Positions 16,237 through 25,714 of a DNA stretch of 32,746 nt are shown piece by piece. Source of the DNA: an uncultured Collinsella sp. (GTDB lineage Bacteria > Actinomycetota > Coriobacteriia > Coriobacteriales > Coriobacteriaceae); contig CATVTM010000015.1 of the NCBI GenBank assembly GCA_958346935.1, positions 1-32,746 on the forward strand. Direction: 5' to 3'. Position 1 is the stretch's first letter, and every line of letters begins with the position of its first letter. The position numbers and the translations under genes were made by a program. Under the pieces are notes generated by a model. That model saw nothing but the letters and a program-made list of their open reading frames with translations. It made no database searches and was not told the origin of the DNA.

Positions 16237-16272
16237 AGCAGGCTGTGGGTTTTACTCACAGCCTGCTTTTTC
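16237..16272 (+). terminator. Intrinsic terminator after tsf
   Basis: Eleven-bp stem 16237-16247 with 16257-16267, followed by T5. A second small hairpin (GGCTCT 16275-16280 with AGAGCC 16285-16290) lies just beyond. Confidence 0.88.
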
Positions 16273-16330
16273 ATGGCTCTTATCAGAGCCTTTGATATCA
16301 TATTGAAAGTCTAATTAAAGGAGGATCGCT

Positions 16331-17053
16331 TTGTCCGACATCCGATATAAACGCGTGCTTCTTAAGCTTTCCGGCGAAGCACTGATGGGCGACGGCCAAT
16401 ATGGCATCGACCCCAAGGTTACCGACCATCTTGCCAAGCAGGTCAAGGAGCTGCTCGCCGTTGGCCATGAGGTCGGCGTCGTTGTCGGCGGCGGCAATAT
16501 TTTCCGCGGCATGGCCGGCGCTGCCGGTGGCATGGAGCGTGCTCAGGCCGACTACATGGGCATGCTGGCAACCGTTATGAACGCGCTCGCCCTGCAGGAT
16601 GCCTTCGAGCATAACGATGTTCCCTGCCGCGTGATGAGCGCTATCCAGATGAACGAGATCTGCGAGCCCTATATTCGCCGTCGCGCCATCAACCACCTTT
16701 CCAAGGGCAACGTCGTTATTTTTGCCGCCGGTTCGGGCAATCCGTACTTTACGACCGACACCGCCGCGGCTCTTCGTGCGTGCGAGATCGGCGCCGAGAT
16801 TCTGATTAAAGCCACCAAGGTTGACGGCATCTATGACAAGGATCCCGTCAAGTGCGCCGATGCCGTCCGTTTTGACAAGATTACCTATCACGAGGTGCTC
16901 GTCCGCGGTCTGCAGGTTATGGATTCCACGGCTACGGCACTGTGCCAGGATAACCGTATGCCGATTTTGGTCCTCAACATCGATGGCGAGGACACCGTCA
17001 AGCGCGCGCTTTCGGGTGAGCCCGTCGGCACGCTCGTCTATCAGGAGGATTAA
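16331..17053 (+). CDS. pyrH: UMP kinase
   Basis: Phosphorylates UMP to UDP with ATP; hexameric amino-acid-kinase fold. 240 residues. YKRVLLKLSGEALMG at the N-terminus (phosphate-binding), GGGNIFRGMAGA, ALQDAFEHNDVPCRVMSAI, VIFAAGSGNPYFTTDTAAALRACEI, and TKVDGIYDKDP. The start is a TTG at 16331 with AAAGGAGG six bases upstream and no better ATG. It heads the pyrH-frr-uppS-cdsA-dxr-rseP-ispG-proS run of closely packed genes, and frr begins two bases after its stop. Confidence 0.97.
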   Translation: MSDIRYKRVLLKLSGEALMGDGQYGIDPKVTDHLAKQVKELLAVGHEVGVVVGGGNIFRGMAGAAGGMERAQADYMGMLATVMNALALQDAFEHNDVPCRVMSAIQMNEICEPYIRRRAINHLSKGNVVIFAAGSGNPYFTTDTAAALRACEIGAEILIKATKVDGIYDKDPVKCADAVRFDKITYHEVLVRGLQVMDSTATALCQDNRMPILVLNIDGEDTVKRALSGEPVGTLVYQED

Positions 17054-17055
17054 GC

Positions 17056-17592
17056 ATGGCAGAGAACATCACCGCCCATATGGACAAGTCGCTCGAGTCC
17101 CTCAAGCATAACTTCTCCAAGGTCCGTACCGGCCGCGCCAATGCCAACATTCTGTCCGACATCACCGTCGATTATTACGGTGTTCCCACGCCGGTCACGC
17201 AGGTTGCCGCCGTCAAGACCCCCGAGGCCCACATGCTGCTCATCGAGCCGTGGGACAAGGCACTCATCAATGCTATCGTCAAGGCCATCGGCGCTTCCGA
17301 TCTGGGTATTACCCCCAACTCCGATGGCACCGTCGTTCGTCTTCCGTTCCCGGCTCCCACTGAGGAGCGCCGTCGCGAGCTCGTCAAGGAGTGCCGCGAG
17401 TACGCCGAGCAGGCCAAGGTGTCTATCCGTAACATCCGTCGCGACTTCAACAACAAGCTCGAGCGCGATGAGGAGCTCACCGAGGACGATGTCCGTCGCG
17501 AGCAGGCCAAGGTCCAGAAGCACACTGATGAGTATGTCGCCAAGGTCGAGGAGCTTCTGAAGGAAAAAGAAGCCGAGGTCATGGAGATCTAA
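17056..17592 (+). CDS. frr: Ribosome recycling factor
   Basis: Acts with EF-G to split post-termination ribosomes. 178 residues; the usual length is about 185. Typical RRF pattern: HMDKSLESLKHNFSKVRTGRANANILSDI, VDYYGVPTPVTQVAAVKTPEAHMLLIEPWD, GITPNSDGTVVRLPFPAPTEERRRELVK, and the C-terminal helix with VRREQAKVQKHTDEYVAKVEELLKEKE. Its stop is one base before the GTG of uppS. Confidence 0.97.
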   Translation: MAENITAHMDKSLESLKHNFSKVRTGRANANILSDITVDYYGVPTPVTQVAAVKTPEAHMLLIEPWDKALINAIVKAIGASDLGITPNSDGTVVRLPFPAPTEERRRELVKECREYAEQAKVSIRNIRRDFNNKLERDEELTEDDVRREQAKVQKHTDEYVAKVEELLKEKEAEVMEI

Positions 17593-17593
17593 G

Positions 17594-18388
17594 GTGCAAT
17601 ACGACGAGCATAAACTGGTCGAGTACTTTGCCGACGCCCCTGCGGGCGTCGGTTTTTCCGACCTTGACCTCAATAACATTCCGCACCATATCTCGTGCAT
17701 CATGGACGGCAACGGTCGTTGGGCCACGTCGCGCGGTCTTGCGCGCACCGAGGGCCACAAGGCGGGTATCGTCTCCCTTCGCGAGATTATTACCGCCTGC
17801 GTGCGTCTGGGCGTCGACGTGCTTTCGGCCTATGCGTTTTCTACCGAAAACTGGAACCGTCCGCAGCATGAGGTCAACGTCTTGATGCATCTGTTTGCCA
17901 AGACGTTCATCGACGAGCTGCCGCTTCTGAAGCGCGAAAACGTGCGCGTTGTCTTTTTGGGTGACATTTCCGCGCTGCCCAAGAAGACCCGCGACGTTTT
18001 TGAACGCGGTCTTGCCGAGTGCGCCAATCACACCGGCATGACGCTGGCGCTTGCCGTCAACTACGGCGCGCGTGCCGAGATTACCCGCGCTGTCCGTCAG
18101 ATCGCACTCGACGCTGCCGCCGGTAAGATCGATCCTGGCGCAATTGATGACGACATGGTGGCTTCCCACCTCTATACCGCCGGCCTTCCCGATCCTGAGC
18201 TTGTGATTCGCACTTCTGGTGAGCTGCGCCTTTCGAACTATCTGCTGTGGCAGGTGGCTTATTCCGAATTCTACGTCACCGATACCTATTGGCCCGACTT
18301 TGATCGTTGGGGCCTTGTCGACGCCATTTTGGCCTATCAGGGCCGTGACCGTAGGTTTGGTGGACTGAGCAAGACCGAGGAGGCTTAA
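17594..18388 (+). CDS. uppS: Isoprenyl transferase (undecaprenyl diphosphate synthase)
   Basis: Adds isopentenyl units in cis to make the C55 lipid carrier for cell-wall synthesis. 264 residues. The P-loop-like ISCIMDGNGRWATSRGLARTEGHKAG carries the catalytic Asp; LSAYAFSTENWNRP and the C-terminal RTSGELRLSNYLLWQVAYSEFYVTDTYWPDF are family signatures. The start is GTG 17594, directly after the frr stop, with only a weak ribosome site inside frr, so translation is probably coupled. It lies just before cdsA and dxr, placing isoprenoid supply and use in one operon. Confidence 0.96.
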   Translation: MQYDEHKLVEYFADAPAGVGFSDLDLNNIPHHISCIMDGNGRWATSRGLARTEGHKAGIVSLREIITACVRLGVDVLSAYAFSTENWNRPQHEVNVLMHLFAKTFIDELPLLKRENVRVVFLGDISALPKKTRDVFERGLAECANHTGMTLALAVNYGARAEITRAVRQIALDAAAGKIDPGAIDDDMVASHLYTAGLPDPELVIRTSGELRLSNYLLWQVAYSEFYVTDTYWPDFDRWGLVDAILAYQGRDRRFGGLSKTEEA

Positions 18389-18390
18389 TC

Positions 18391-19290
18391 GTGTCCGATC
18401 GTCCCAAGGCATCTGCTCCCAAGACGCCTGCGCGCAAAGCTGCCACTGCGGGAACGCCTGCAGTGAAGAGCGGCACCGGTTCTTGGCTGGCGGGCTTTAT
18501 TACCCGTGCCGCCGCCGGTATCGTCTACGCCGTTGTCTTTATCCTGTGCCTGGTTTTGGGTATCGTGCCCACGGCCATCTTTGTTTCCGTCATGAGCGGT
18601 CTGTGCTGCTATGAGTTTTTCCGTATGACGAGGCTCGATGGCAAGATGGCTAACGAGCGCATGGGTATCGCTGCCGCCGTACTCTTTCCGCTGTCGGCGT
18701 TGGGCGATTCGATGTTGCTGAATGTCCTGCTTTTTGCCCTGATGCTCGCTGTGGGCATTTGGTATGTCTGGTCGCCGCGTACCCGCATCTCTGATGTGGC
18801 CGTGACGCTCATGGGTCCCATCTACACTGGCTTTATGCTGTCGGCTATCGTGCTGCTGCGCGATGCCGTGCCCGGTTTTGCCGGCGCCCTGCTTTCGGTG
18901 GGCGTTTGTGCGTCCCTTTGGGTCTCCGATTCGTTTGCCTACATCGTGGGCAGCCGTATCGGTAAACACAAGATGGTCCCCAAGATCTCTCCCAAAAAGA
19001 GCTGGGAGGGGTTTGTTGGCGGCATTCTTGGCTCGGTTTTGATTTGGCTCATCCTGTGGGCGACGCACTTCTACAAGCTCAGCCTGCCCTATGCGCTGCT
19101 GTGCGGCGTGGTCGTGTCCGTCCTGGGCGTTATCGGCGACCTCATCGAGTCGCGCATCAAGCGCGGTGTGGGCGTCAAGGATTCCGGCAACCTTATCCCG
19201 GGCCATGGCGGCATGCTCGATCGTAGCGATTCGCTTATCTTTGGCTGCATTACCGCGCAGCTGCTTTTGATGATCGGAGGCGTGCTGTAA
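18391..19290 (+). CDS. cdsA: Phosphatidate cytidylyltransferase
   Basis: Membrane enzyme forming CDP-diacylglycerol from phosphatidate and CTP. 299 residues: a Lys/Pro/Ala-rich polar N-terminal tail of about 30 residues, then several transmembrane helices, ending with the family signature around SRIKRGVGVKDSGNLIPGHG followed by GMLDRSDSL. SPKKSWEGFVGG is another conserved motif. The start is GTG 18391, two bases after the uppS stop. The last base of its TAA is the first base of the dxr ATG. Confidence 0.95.
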   Translation: MSDRPKASAPKTPARKAATAGTPAVKSGTGSWLAGFITRAAAGIVYAVVFILCLVLGIVPTAIFVSVMSGLCCYEFFRMTRLDGKMANERMGIAAAVLFPLSALGDSMLLNVLLFALMLAVGIWYVWSPRTRISDVAVTLMGPIYTGFMLSAIVLLRDAVPGFAGALLSVGVCASLWVSDSFAYIVGSRIGKHKMVPKISPKKSWEGFVGGILGSVLIWLILWATHFYKLSLPYALLCGVVVSVLGVIGDLIESRIKRGVGVKDSGNLIPGHGGMLDRSDSLIFGCITAQLLLMIGGVL

Positions 19291-20477
19291 TGTCCTTCCA
19301 GACGACGTATGGCCCCGATGGACGTCTCCGTGTTGCCATCCTGGGTTGTACGGGCTCTATCGGCACCCAGGCACTCGATGTGTGCCGTCAGCATGCTGAT
19401 CGCCTGCAGGTGACGGCGCTGTCCGTTAACTCCAGTACCTCCGAGCTCGTTGCCGCTGCCCGCGAGTTCTCGGTTCCGGCGGTTGCCGTGGCCGATGTCG
19501 CTCATGGCGATGACGCCGTGCTGCAGGAGTTGCCCGAGGGAACGAAGCTCGGCGTTGGCGCGCAGGCGGTTTGCGAGCTCGCGTGTCGCGACGATGTCGA
19601 CTGCGTGCTCGTCGCTATTGTGGGCGCCGCCGGTCTCGAGGCGAGCCATGCGGCCTTGACCTCGAATAAGCGTCTTGCCCTTGCCAACAAGGAGTCCCTC
19701 GTCGTCGGCGGCGACTTGCTTATGCCGTTGGCGCAACCGGGCCAGCTTATTCCAGTCGACTCTGAGCACTCCGCCATCTACCAGTGCTATCTGGGGGAGA
19801 ACCCACGCGAGGCTCATTGTATTTGGCTCACCTGCTCGGGCGGTCCGTTCTTTGGCCGCACCCGCGACGAGCTCAATCGCGTGACGCGTGCCGATGCCCT
19901 CGCACATCCCACGTGGGCCATGGGCGCCAAGATCACCATCGACTCCGCCACCCTCATGAACAAGGGCCTGGAGCGCATTGAGGCCATGCATCTGTTTAAC
20001 TGCGACCTCGATTTCATTAACGTGGTCGTGCAGCGTCAGTCCAAGATTCACTCTATGGTCGAGTTCGCCGACGGCTCCGTGATGGCGCATCTCGGTGCTT
20101 CCGACATGCGTATTCCCATCCAGTTCGCGTTCTCGTATCCCGAGCGTTGGGATACCCCGGCGCCTCGTATCGATTTCCGCGAGCTGGGGCAGCTCACGTT
20201 TGATGCTGCCGACATGGATACCTTCCGCTGTCTGGCACTGGCCGAGCGTGCCGGCAAGACGGGTGGCACCATGCCGTGCGTGCTCAATGCCGCCAACGAG
20301 GTCGCCGTCGATGCCTTCCTGCACGATGGCTGCAGCTTTACCGATATCGATCGCATTGTGGAATCCTGCATGGATGCCCACGATATGCAGGCGGTCGATT
20401 CGTTTGAGCAGCTTCGCGACATCGATGCGTGGGCGCGTGAAAAGGCTGCGCAGGTGCTCGCCGCAACCCGTTCCTAA
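19290..20477 (+). CDS. dxr: 1-deoxy-D-xylulose 5-phosphate reductoisomerase
   Basis: Converts DXP to MEP with NADPH, the first committed step of the MEP isoprenoid pathway. 395 residues, the normal length. N-terminal NADPH site AILGCTGSIGTQALDV; LANKESLVVGGDLL; metal/substrate region IPVDSEHSAIYQC; LTCSGGPFF; HPTWAMGAKITIDSATLMNKGLE. All conserved residues look intact. It overlaps cdsA by one base. ispG of the same pathway lies two genes downstream. Confidence 0.97.
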   Translation: MSFQTTYGPDGRLRVAILGCTGSIGTQALDVCRQHADRLQVTALSVNSSTSELVAAAREFSVPAVAVADVAHGDDAVLQELPEGTKLGVGAQAVCELACRDDVDCVLVAIVGAAGLEASHAALTSNKRLALANKESLVVGGDLLMPLAQPGQLIPVDSEHSAIYQCYLGENPREAHCIWLTCSGGPFFGRTRDELNRVTRADALAHPTWAMGAKITIDSATLMNKGLERIEAMHLFNCDLDFINVVVQRQSKIHSMVEFADGSVMAHLGASDMRIPIQFAFSYPERWDTPAPRIDFRELGQLTFDAADMDTFRCLALAERAGKTGGTMPCVLNAANEVAVDAFLHDGCSFTDIDRIVESCMDAHDMQAVDSFEQLRDIDAWAREKAAQVLAATRS

Positions 20478-20502
20478 CCCATAAGGATTGCTTTTTCGTT
20501 TT

Positions 20503-21864
20503 ATGGATACTGTTCTGAGCGTTCTCTCATCGGTCTTTTGGGGCCTGCTGATGCTTTCCGTCCTCGTGTTTTTGCACGAGGGCGGCCACTTTTTGGCGGC
20601 GCGTGCCTGCGGCGTCCGTGTGACCGAGTTCTTTTTGGGCCTGCCGTGCCGCTTTGACATCCATTACACGTCGCGTCGCATTGGAACCAAGTTTGGCGTG
20701 ACCCCGCTGCTGCTGGGTGGCTACGCTGCCATCTGCGGTATGGATCCGACCGATGTCTCCTGCGCCGATCGCGTGCTCGCGGCTATCTATCGTCATGGTC
20801 GCGTGACCGTGGCCGACCTTGCTGTCGAGCTCGAGCTATCCGAGGAGGTTGTGCTCGAGGCATGCGCCTTGCTCTTGGGTTGGGGCTCTATCGCGCCTTG
20901 GTATGAGGAAGGGGAGAAGCCCTCACCGAGCTACTATCCCACCAAGTATCAGACACTGCCTCGAGACGCTGCGGGTTACACCACCTTTGACGGCCGCCGG
21001 TTCGATCGAGAGCATGCGACTGCCGAGGGCGATGTGTGGGAGCTGCCGTGCGGCGAGGCCGAGTTCCTTGCGCAAGAGCGCTCGCACACCTATCTTGGCC
21101 AGGGTTTTCTCAAGCGCGCCTTTATGCTGCTCGCGGGCATTATTGTCAATATCTTGACGGGCTTTTTGCTCCTTATGAGTATCTATTCCATTGCGGGTGT
21201 CACCGTGCCGATGGATACCAACGTGATCGGTCAGGTTGACGAGGGGTCTATTGCCGCCAAGGCGGGTATCGAGGGCGGCGACGCGATCCTTTCGGTTGAC
21301 GGAGTATCGTGCTCTACCTGGATGGACGTTTACGATGCCATCGGCAAGGCTGCCGGTAAGGACGATATCGCCATCGAGTACGAGCGTGACGGCAAGCAGC
21401 ATTCGACCACGGTTGCGCTCAAAGAGGACGAGCGCCTAGGTGTGTATGCCTCTACGCAGGTGGTCCGTTTAGACCCCATCACGTCGGCTCGCCTGTCTTT
21501 CTCCTATGTCGTGCAGACAGCGGAGGGCGTGATGCGCCTACTCCAGCCGCAGCATACGATGGAGATTCTCGATCAGTCCTCGTCGATCGTGGGTATTAGC
21601 GTTATGTCCTCACAGGCTGCTGCTGCCGGCCCTGCCACGTTCCTTTCGTTTGCCGCCCTCATTTCGTTCTCGCTTGGCTTTATGAACCTGCTGCCCATCC
21701 CACCACTCGATGGCGGCAAGCTGGTCATCGAGATCATTCAAAAGATTGTGGGCCGCGAGCTTCCGCTCAAGGTCCAGACGATTGTGAGCTATGTGGGCAT
21801 CGCGCTCTTTGCGCTGCTGTTTGTCTATATGCTTCGTTCCGACATCCTTCGATTTGTTCTGTAG
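20503..21864 (+). CDS. rseP: RseP-like site-2 zinc metalloprotease with inserted domain
   Basis: Membrane-embedded M50 protease that cuts transmembrane substrates such as anti-sigma factors and signal-peptide remnants. 453 residues: helix 1 with zinc ligands HEGGH (residues 25-29), a PDZ domain (about 235-310, DEGSIAAKAGIEGGDAILSVDG) and the second zinc-binding helix FMNLLPIPPLDGGKL near residue 400. Unusually, about 110 residues (84-192) separate GGYAAICG from the helix that starts LKRAFMLLAGIIVN, where the family usually has 20-50. Residues 86-133 of this insert look like a winged helix (DRVLAAIYRHGRVTVADLAV and on). ATG 20503 is preferred; TTG 20488 abuts the AAGGA ribosome-like site. Placement between dxr and ispG is common in bacteria. 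Confidence 0.9.
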   Translation: MDTVLSVLSSVFWGLLMLSVLVFLHEGGHFLAARACGVRVTEFFLGLPCRFDIHYTSRRIGTKFGVTPLLLGGYAAICGMDPTDVSCADRVLAAIYRHGRVTVADLAVELELSEEVVLEACALLLGWGSIAPWYEEGEKPSPSYYPTKYQTLPRDAAGYTTFDGRRFDREHATAEGDVWELPCGEAEFLAQERSHTYLGQGFLKRAFMLLAGIIVNILTGFLLLMSIYSIAGVTVPMDTNVIGQVDEGSIAAKAGIEGGDAILSVDGVSCSTWMDVYDAIGKAAGKDDIAIEYERDGKQHSTTVALKEDERLGVYASTQVVRLDPITSARLSFSYVVQTAEGVMRLLQPQHTMEILDQSSSIVGISVMSSQAAAAGPATFLSFAALISFSLGFMNLLPIPPLDGGKLVIEIIQKIVGRELPLKVQTIVSYVGIALFALLFVYMLRSDILRFVL

Positions 21865-21877
21865 GGGAGTGTTTGGA

Positions 21878-22960
21878 TTGTCTTTATCCCATCCTTTGCC
21901 GCGTGAGTTGACGCGCCCCGTGCACGTGGGCGGTGTGCAGATCGGTGGCGGCGCGCCGGTGGTGGTTCAGTCTATGACCTGCACTGATACCGCCGATGCC
22001 CAGGCAACGCTTGGGCAGGTTCGCGCGTTGGCGCAGGCGGGCTGCGATATCGTGCGCGTGAGTGTACCCACCGAGGCCGCGCTCGAGGGCTTTCGTACCA
22101 TCTGTGCTGAGTCCCCGGTGCCGATCGTCGCCGATATTCACTTTAACCATAAGCTCGCCATTGGCGCTGTGGAGGCTGGTGCTGCCAAGCTGCGCATCAA
22201 TCCCGGCAACATTGGCGATTGGGCCAAGGTTGATGCCGTGATCGATGCCGCGGGCGCCGCTGGGTGCGCGATTCGCATTGGCGTGAACGCGGGCTCGCTT
22301 GAGCAGGATATCGCCGAGCGCGAAGACCTCACGCAGCCCGAAAAGCTCGTGATGTCGAGCGAGCGTTTCGTCAAGCATTTTGAAGACCGCGGCTTTACGA
22401 ACACTGTGCTTTCGGCCAAGGCCCATAGCGTGCAAACGACGCTCGATACCTATCGAGCCTTGTCGCGTGAGATTCCCCACGTTCCGCTTCACCTGGGCGT
22501 AACCGAGGCGGGTACCAAGCTCCAGGGCACCATTAAGAGCTCTGTAGGCTTGGGTATCTTGCTTTCTGAAGGCATCGGCGACACCATGCGTGTGTCGCTC
22601 ACGGCCGATCCGGTTGAGGAGCCGCCGGTCGCCTGGGGTATTCTGCAGTCGCTGGGCCTGCGCCGCCGTGGTCCCGAGATTGTCTCGTGCCCTACGTGCG
22701 CGCGCTGTCAGGTTAACCTCATTCCCATCGCCGAGGAGGTCACCGAGCGGCTTAAGAACTACTCCGCGCCGCTTTCGATCGCCGTGATGGGATGTGCCGT
22801 TAATGGCCCCGGCGAGGCTTCCGACGCCGACCTGGGCGTTGCTTGCGGACGCGGTCAGGCCTTGCTCTTTTCGCATGGCCAGATCATTGGTAAAGTAGCT
22901 GAGGACCATATTGTCGACGCGCTTATGGCAGAGGTCGACAAACTTATTGAGGAGAAATAA
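21878..22960 (+). CDS. ispG: 4-hydroxy-3-methylbut-2-en-1-yl diphosphate synthase
   Basis: [4Fe-4S] enzyme that reductively opens MEcPP to HMBPP in the MEP pathway. 360 residues. VGGVQIGGGAPVVVQSMTCTDT at the N-terminus, IVADIHFNHKLAI, LRINPGNIGDW, then the cluster ligands SCPTCARC, MGCAVNGPGEASDADLGVACG (two Cys pair plus Cys and Glu). The start is TTG 21878 with GGGGAG eight bases upstream; GTG 21869 in the same frame sits inside that ribosome site. It starts 13 bases after rseP and its TAA abuts the proS ATG. Confidence 0.96.
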   Translation: MSLSHPLPRELTRPVHVGGVQIGGGAPVVVQSMTCTDTADAQATLGQVRALAQAGCDIVRVSVPTEAALEGFRTICAESPVPIVADIHFNHKLAIGAVEAGAAKLRINPGNIGDWAKVDAVIDAAGAAGCAIRIGVNAGSLEQDIAEREDLTQPEKLVMSSERFVKHFEDRGFTNTVLSAKAHSVQTTLDTYRALSREIPHVPLHLGVTEAGTKLQGTIKSSVGLGILLSEGIGDTMRVSLTADPVEEPPVAWGILQSLGLRRRGPEIVSCPTCARCQVNLIPIAEEVTERLKNYSAPLSIAVMGCAVNGPGEASDADLGVACGRGQALLFSHGQIIGKVAEDHIVDALMAEVDKLIEEK

Positions 22961-24682
<1,722 letters not shown>

Positions 24683-24713
24683 TCGACGTTTCTGCTATTA
24701 GATGTAATTGCGG

Positions 24714-24761
24714 GACTGCTCCGTATCTCTCTTAGAATGAGATGCGGAGCAGTCTTTTTTT
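24714..24761 (+). terminator. Intrinsic terminator after proS
   Basis: Sixteen-bp stem 24714-24729 with 24739-24754 (one G-U), then seven T. Confidence 0.93.
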
Positions 24762-24782
24762 GTTGCGTGGATAAACTCGACG

Positions 24783-24826
24783 GGTAAAGGAAAACCCCAC
24801 AGCCCAAATGAGCTGCGGGGTTTTCC
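24783..24826 (-). terminator. Intrinsic terminator of the adhE-kinase transcript (minus strand)
   Basis: Arms 24789-24803 and 24812-24826 pair over 15 positions with one mismatch. Read on the minus strand, the stem ends GGGGTTTTCC then TTTACCC, so it fits the minus-strand gene ending at 24862. It lies opposite the proS terminator, a convergent pair. Confidence 0.75.
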
Positions 24827-24861
24827 ATTGTGCCTCCGATGCGAAATAAATCGCTCAGATA

Positions 24862-25626
24862 TTACTGATAATCGACGACGTCGATCCAGTTCTTCAGGAA
24901 CTCATCGTTCACGTTGCGCTTACGAGCGAGCTCGGAAGCGGCGACGATGCTCGTCCACTGACGCACGACCTGCATGGGCATGTCGGCGCGGTCGCAGTAG
25001 AGCTCCAGGTAGGCCTCGGCCTGGTCCTTGCTGTTGAGGGCGAAGAGCAGGTAGGTGGTGGCAACGTCGGCAGCAGGGGAGCCCTGGGTGGCGTGTGCCC
25101 AGTCGCACACATAGAGCTGGCCGTCGTCGCCGACGATGACGTTGGAGGGGTTGAAGTCGCCGTGGCAGACCTTGAACTCCTTGGTCATGCCGTCCAGACG
25201 CTCCTGAAGGTTGTAGCGCGTGGTGGCATTGAGCTGATCAAGGCTGTCGATCATGCGGGCGAACTTGTCGCGCTGACGGTTGAGCAGCGGGGAGGTGTAG
25301 CCGTGGATCTCGATCTGGAGGTCGACGAACATCTCGAGGTACTCACCAAAGCGCTGGGGCTCGGCAGTCATCTTCTCGGCAAGGGTGGTGCCCGGAACCT
25401 TCTCGGTCACGAGCGCCCAGCCGTTGGCGTTCTCGAGCTGGGAAACCTCGAGAGCCTTGGGGCTGCGGATGCCGCACTCATTGATGCGGGCAAGATTCAA
25501 AGCCTCGTTGAACACGTCGGAGACAGGCTTGGTCTCGTTAAAGACCTTGACGATCTTGTCGCCCAGGTCGTAAACGACCTTGTTGCCACGGCGGACGAGC
25601 TCGGTCTTGGAATCGGGTAGCAGCAT
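24862..25626 (-). CDS. APH-fold (aminoglycoside phosphotransferase-like) kinase, substrate unknown
   Basis: 254 residues with a protein-kinase-like small-molecule phosphotransferase fold. N-lobe VVYDLGDKIVKVFNE holds the ATP-binding Lys; the catalytic loop is CHGDFNPSNVIV (HGDxxxxN) and the metal site VCDWAHATQGSPAADVATTY. It resembles a family of APH-like proteins common in anaerobes whose substrate is not established, so a resistance role should not be assumed. The ATG follows GAAAGG. It lies 88 bases downstream of adhE on the same strand, separated by a 12-bp hairpin without a T-run, so co-transcription with adhE is likely. Confidence 0.8.
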   Translation of the reverse strand: MLLPDSKTELVRRGNKVVYDLGDKIVKVFNETKPVSDVFNEALNLARINECGIRSPKALEVSQLENANGWALVTEKVPGTTLAEKMTAEPQRFGEYLEMFVDLQIEIHGYTSPLLNRQRDKFARMIDSLDQLNATTRYNLQERLDGMTKEFKVCHGDFNPSNVIVGDDGQLYVCDWAHATQGSPAADVATTYLLFALNSKDQAEAYLELYCDRADMPMQVVRQWTSIVAASELARKRNVNDEFLKNWIDVVDYQ

Positions 25627-25658
25627 GGTTGCATCCTTTCAACGATGCGATAGAAGCG

Positions 25659-25697
25659 ACGGCGGGGGTGTGTGAAACACCCGTGCACCCCCGCCGT
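25659..25697 (-). other. Perfect 12-bp hairpin between adhE and the kinase gene
   Basis: Arms 25659-25670 and 25686-25697, 15-base loop. No T-run follows on the minus strand, so it may be a weak terminator or an mRNA-stabilising/processing stem that lowers expression of the downstream kinase relative to adhE. Confidence 0.6.
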
Positions 25698-25714
25698 TAA
25701 AAACCGTGCTAAAA

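Noticed and set aside
24862..25626. Aminoglycoside resistance gene
   Set aside because: Only the general APH fold is visible; it sits in a conserved metabolic context and resembles uncharacterised chromosomal kinases rather than known resistance enzymes.
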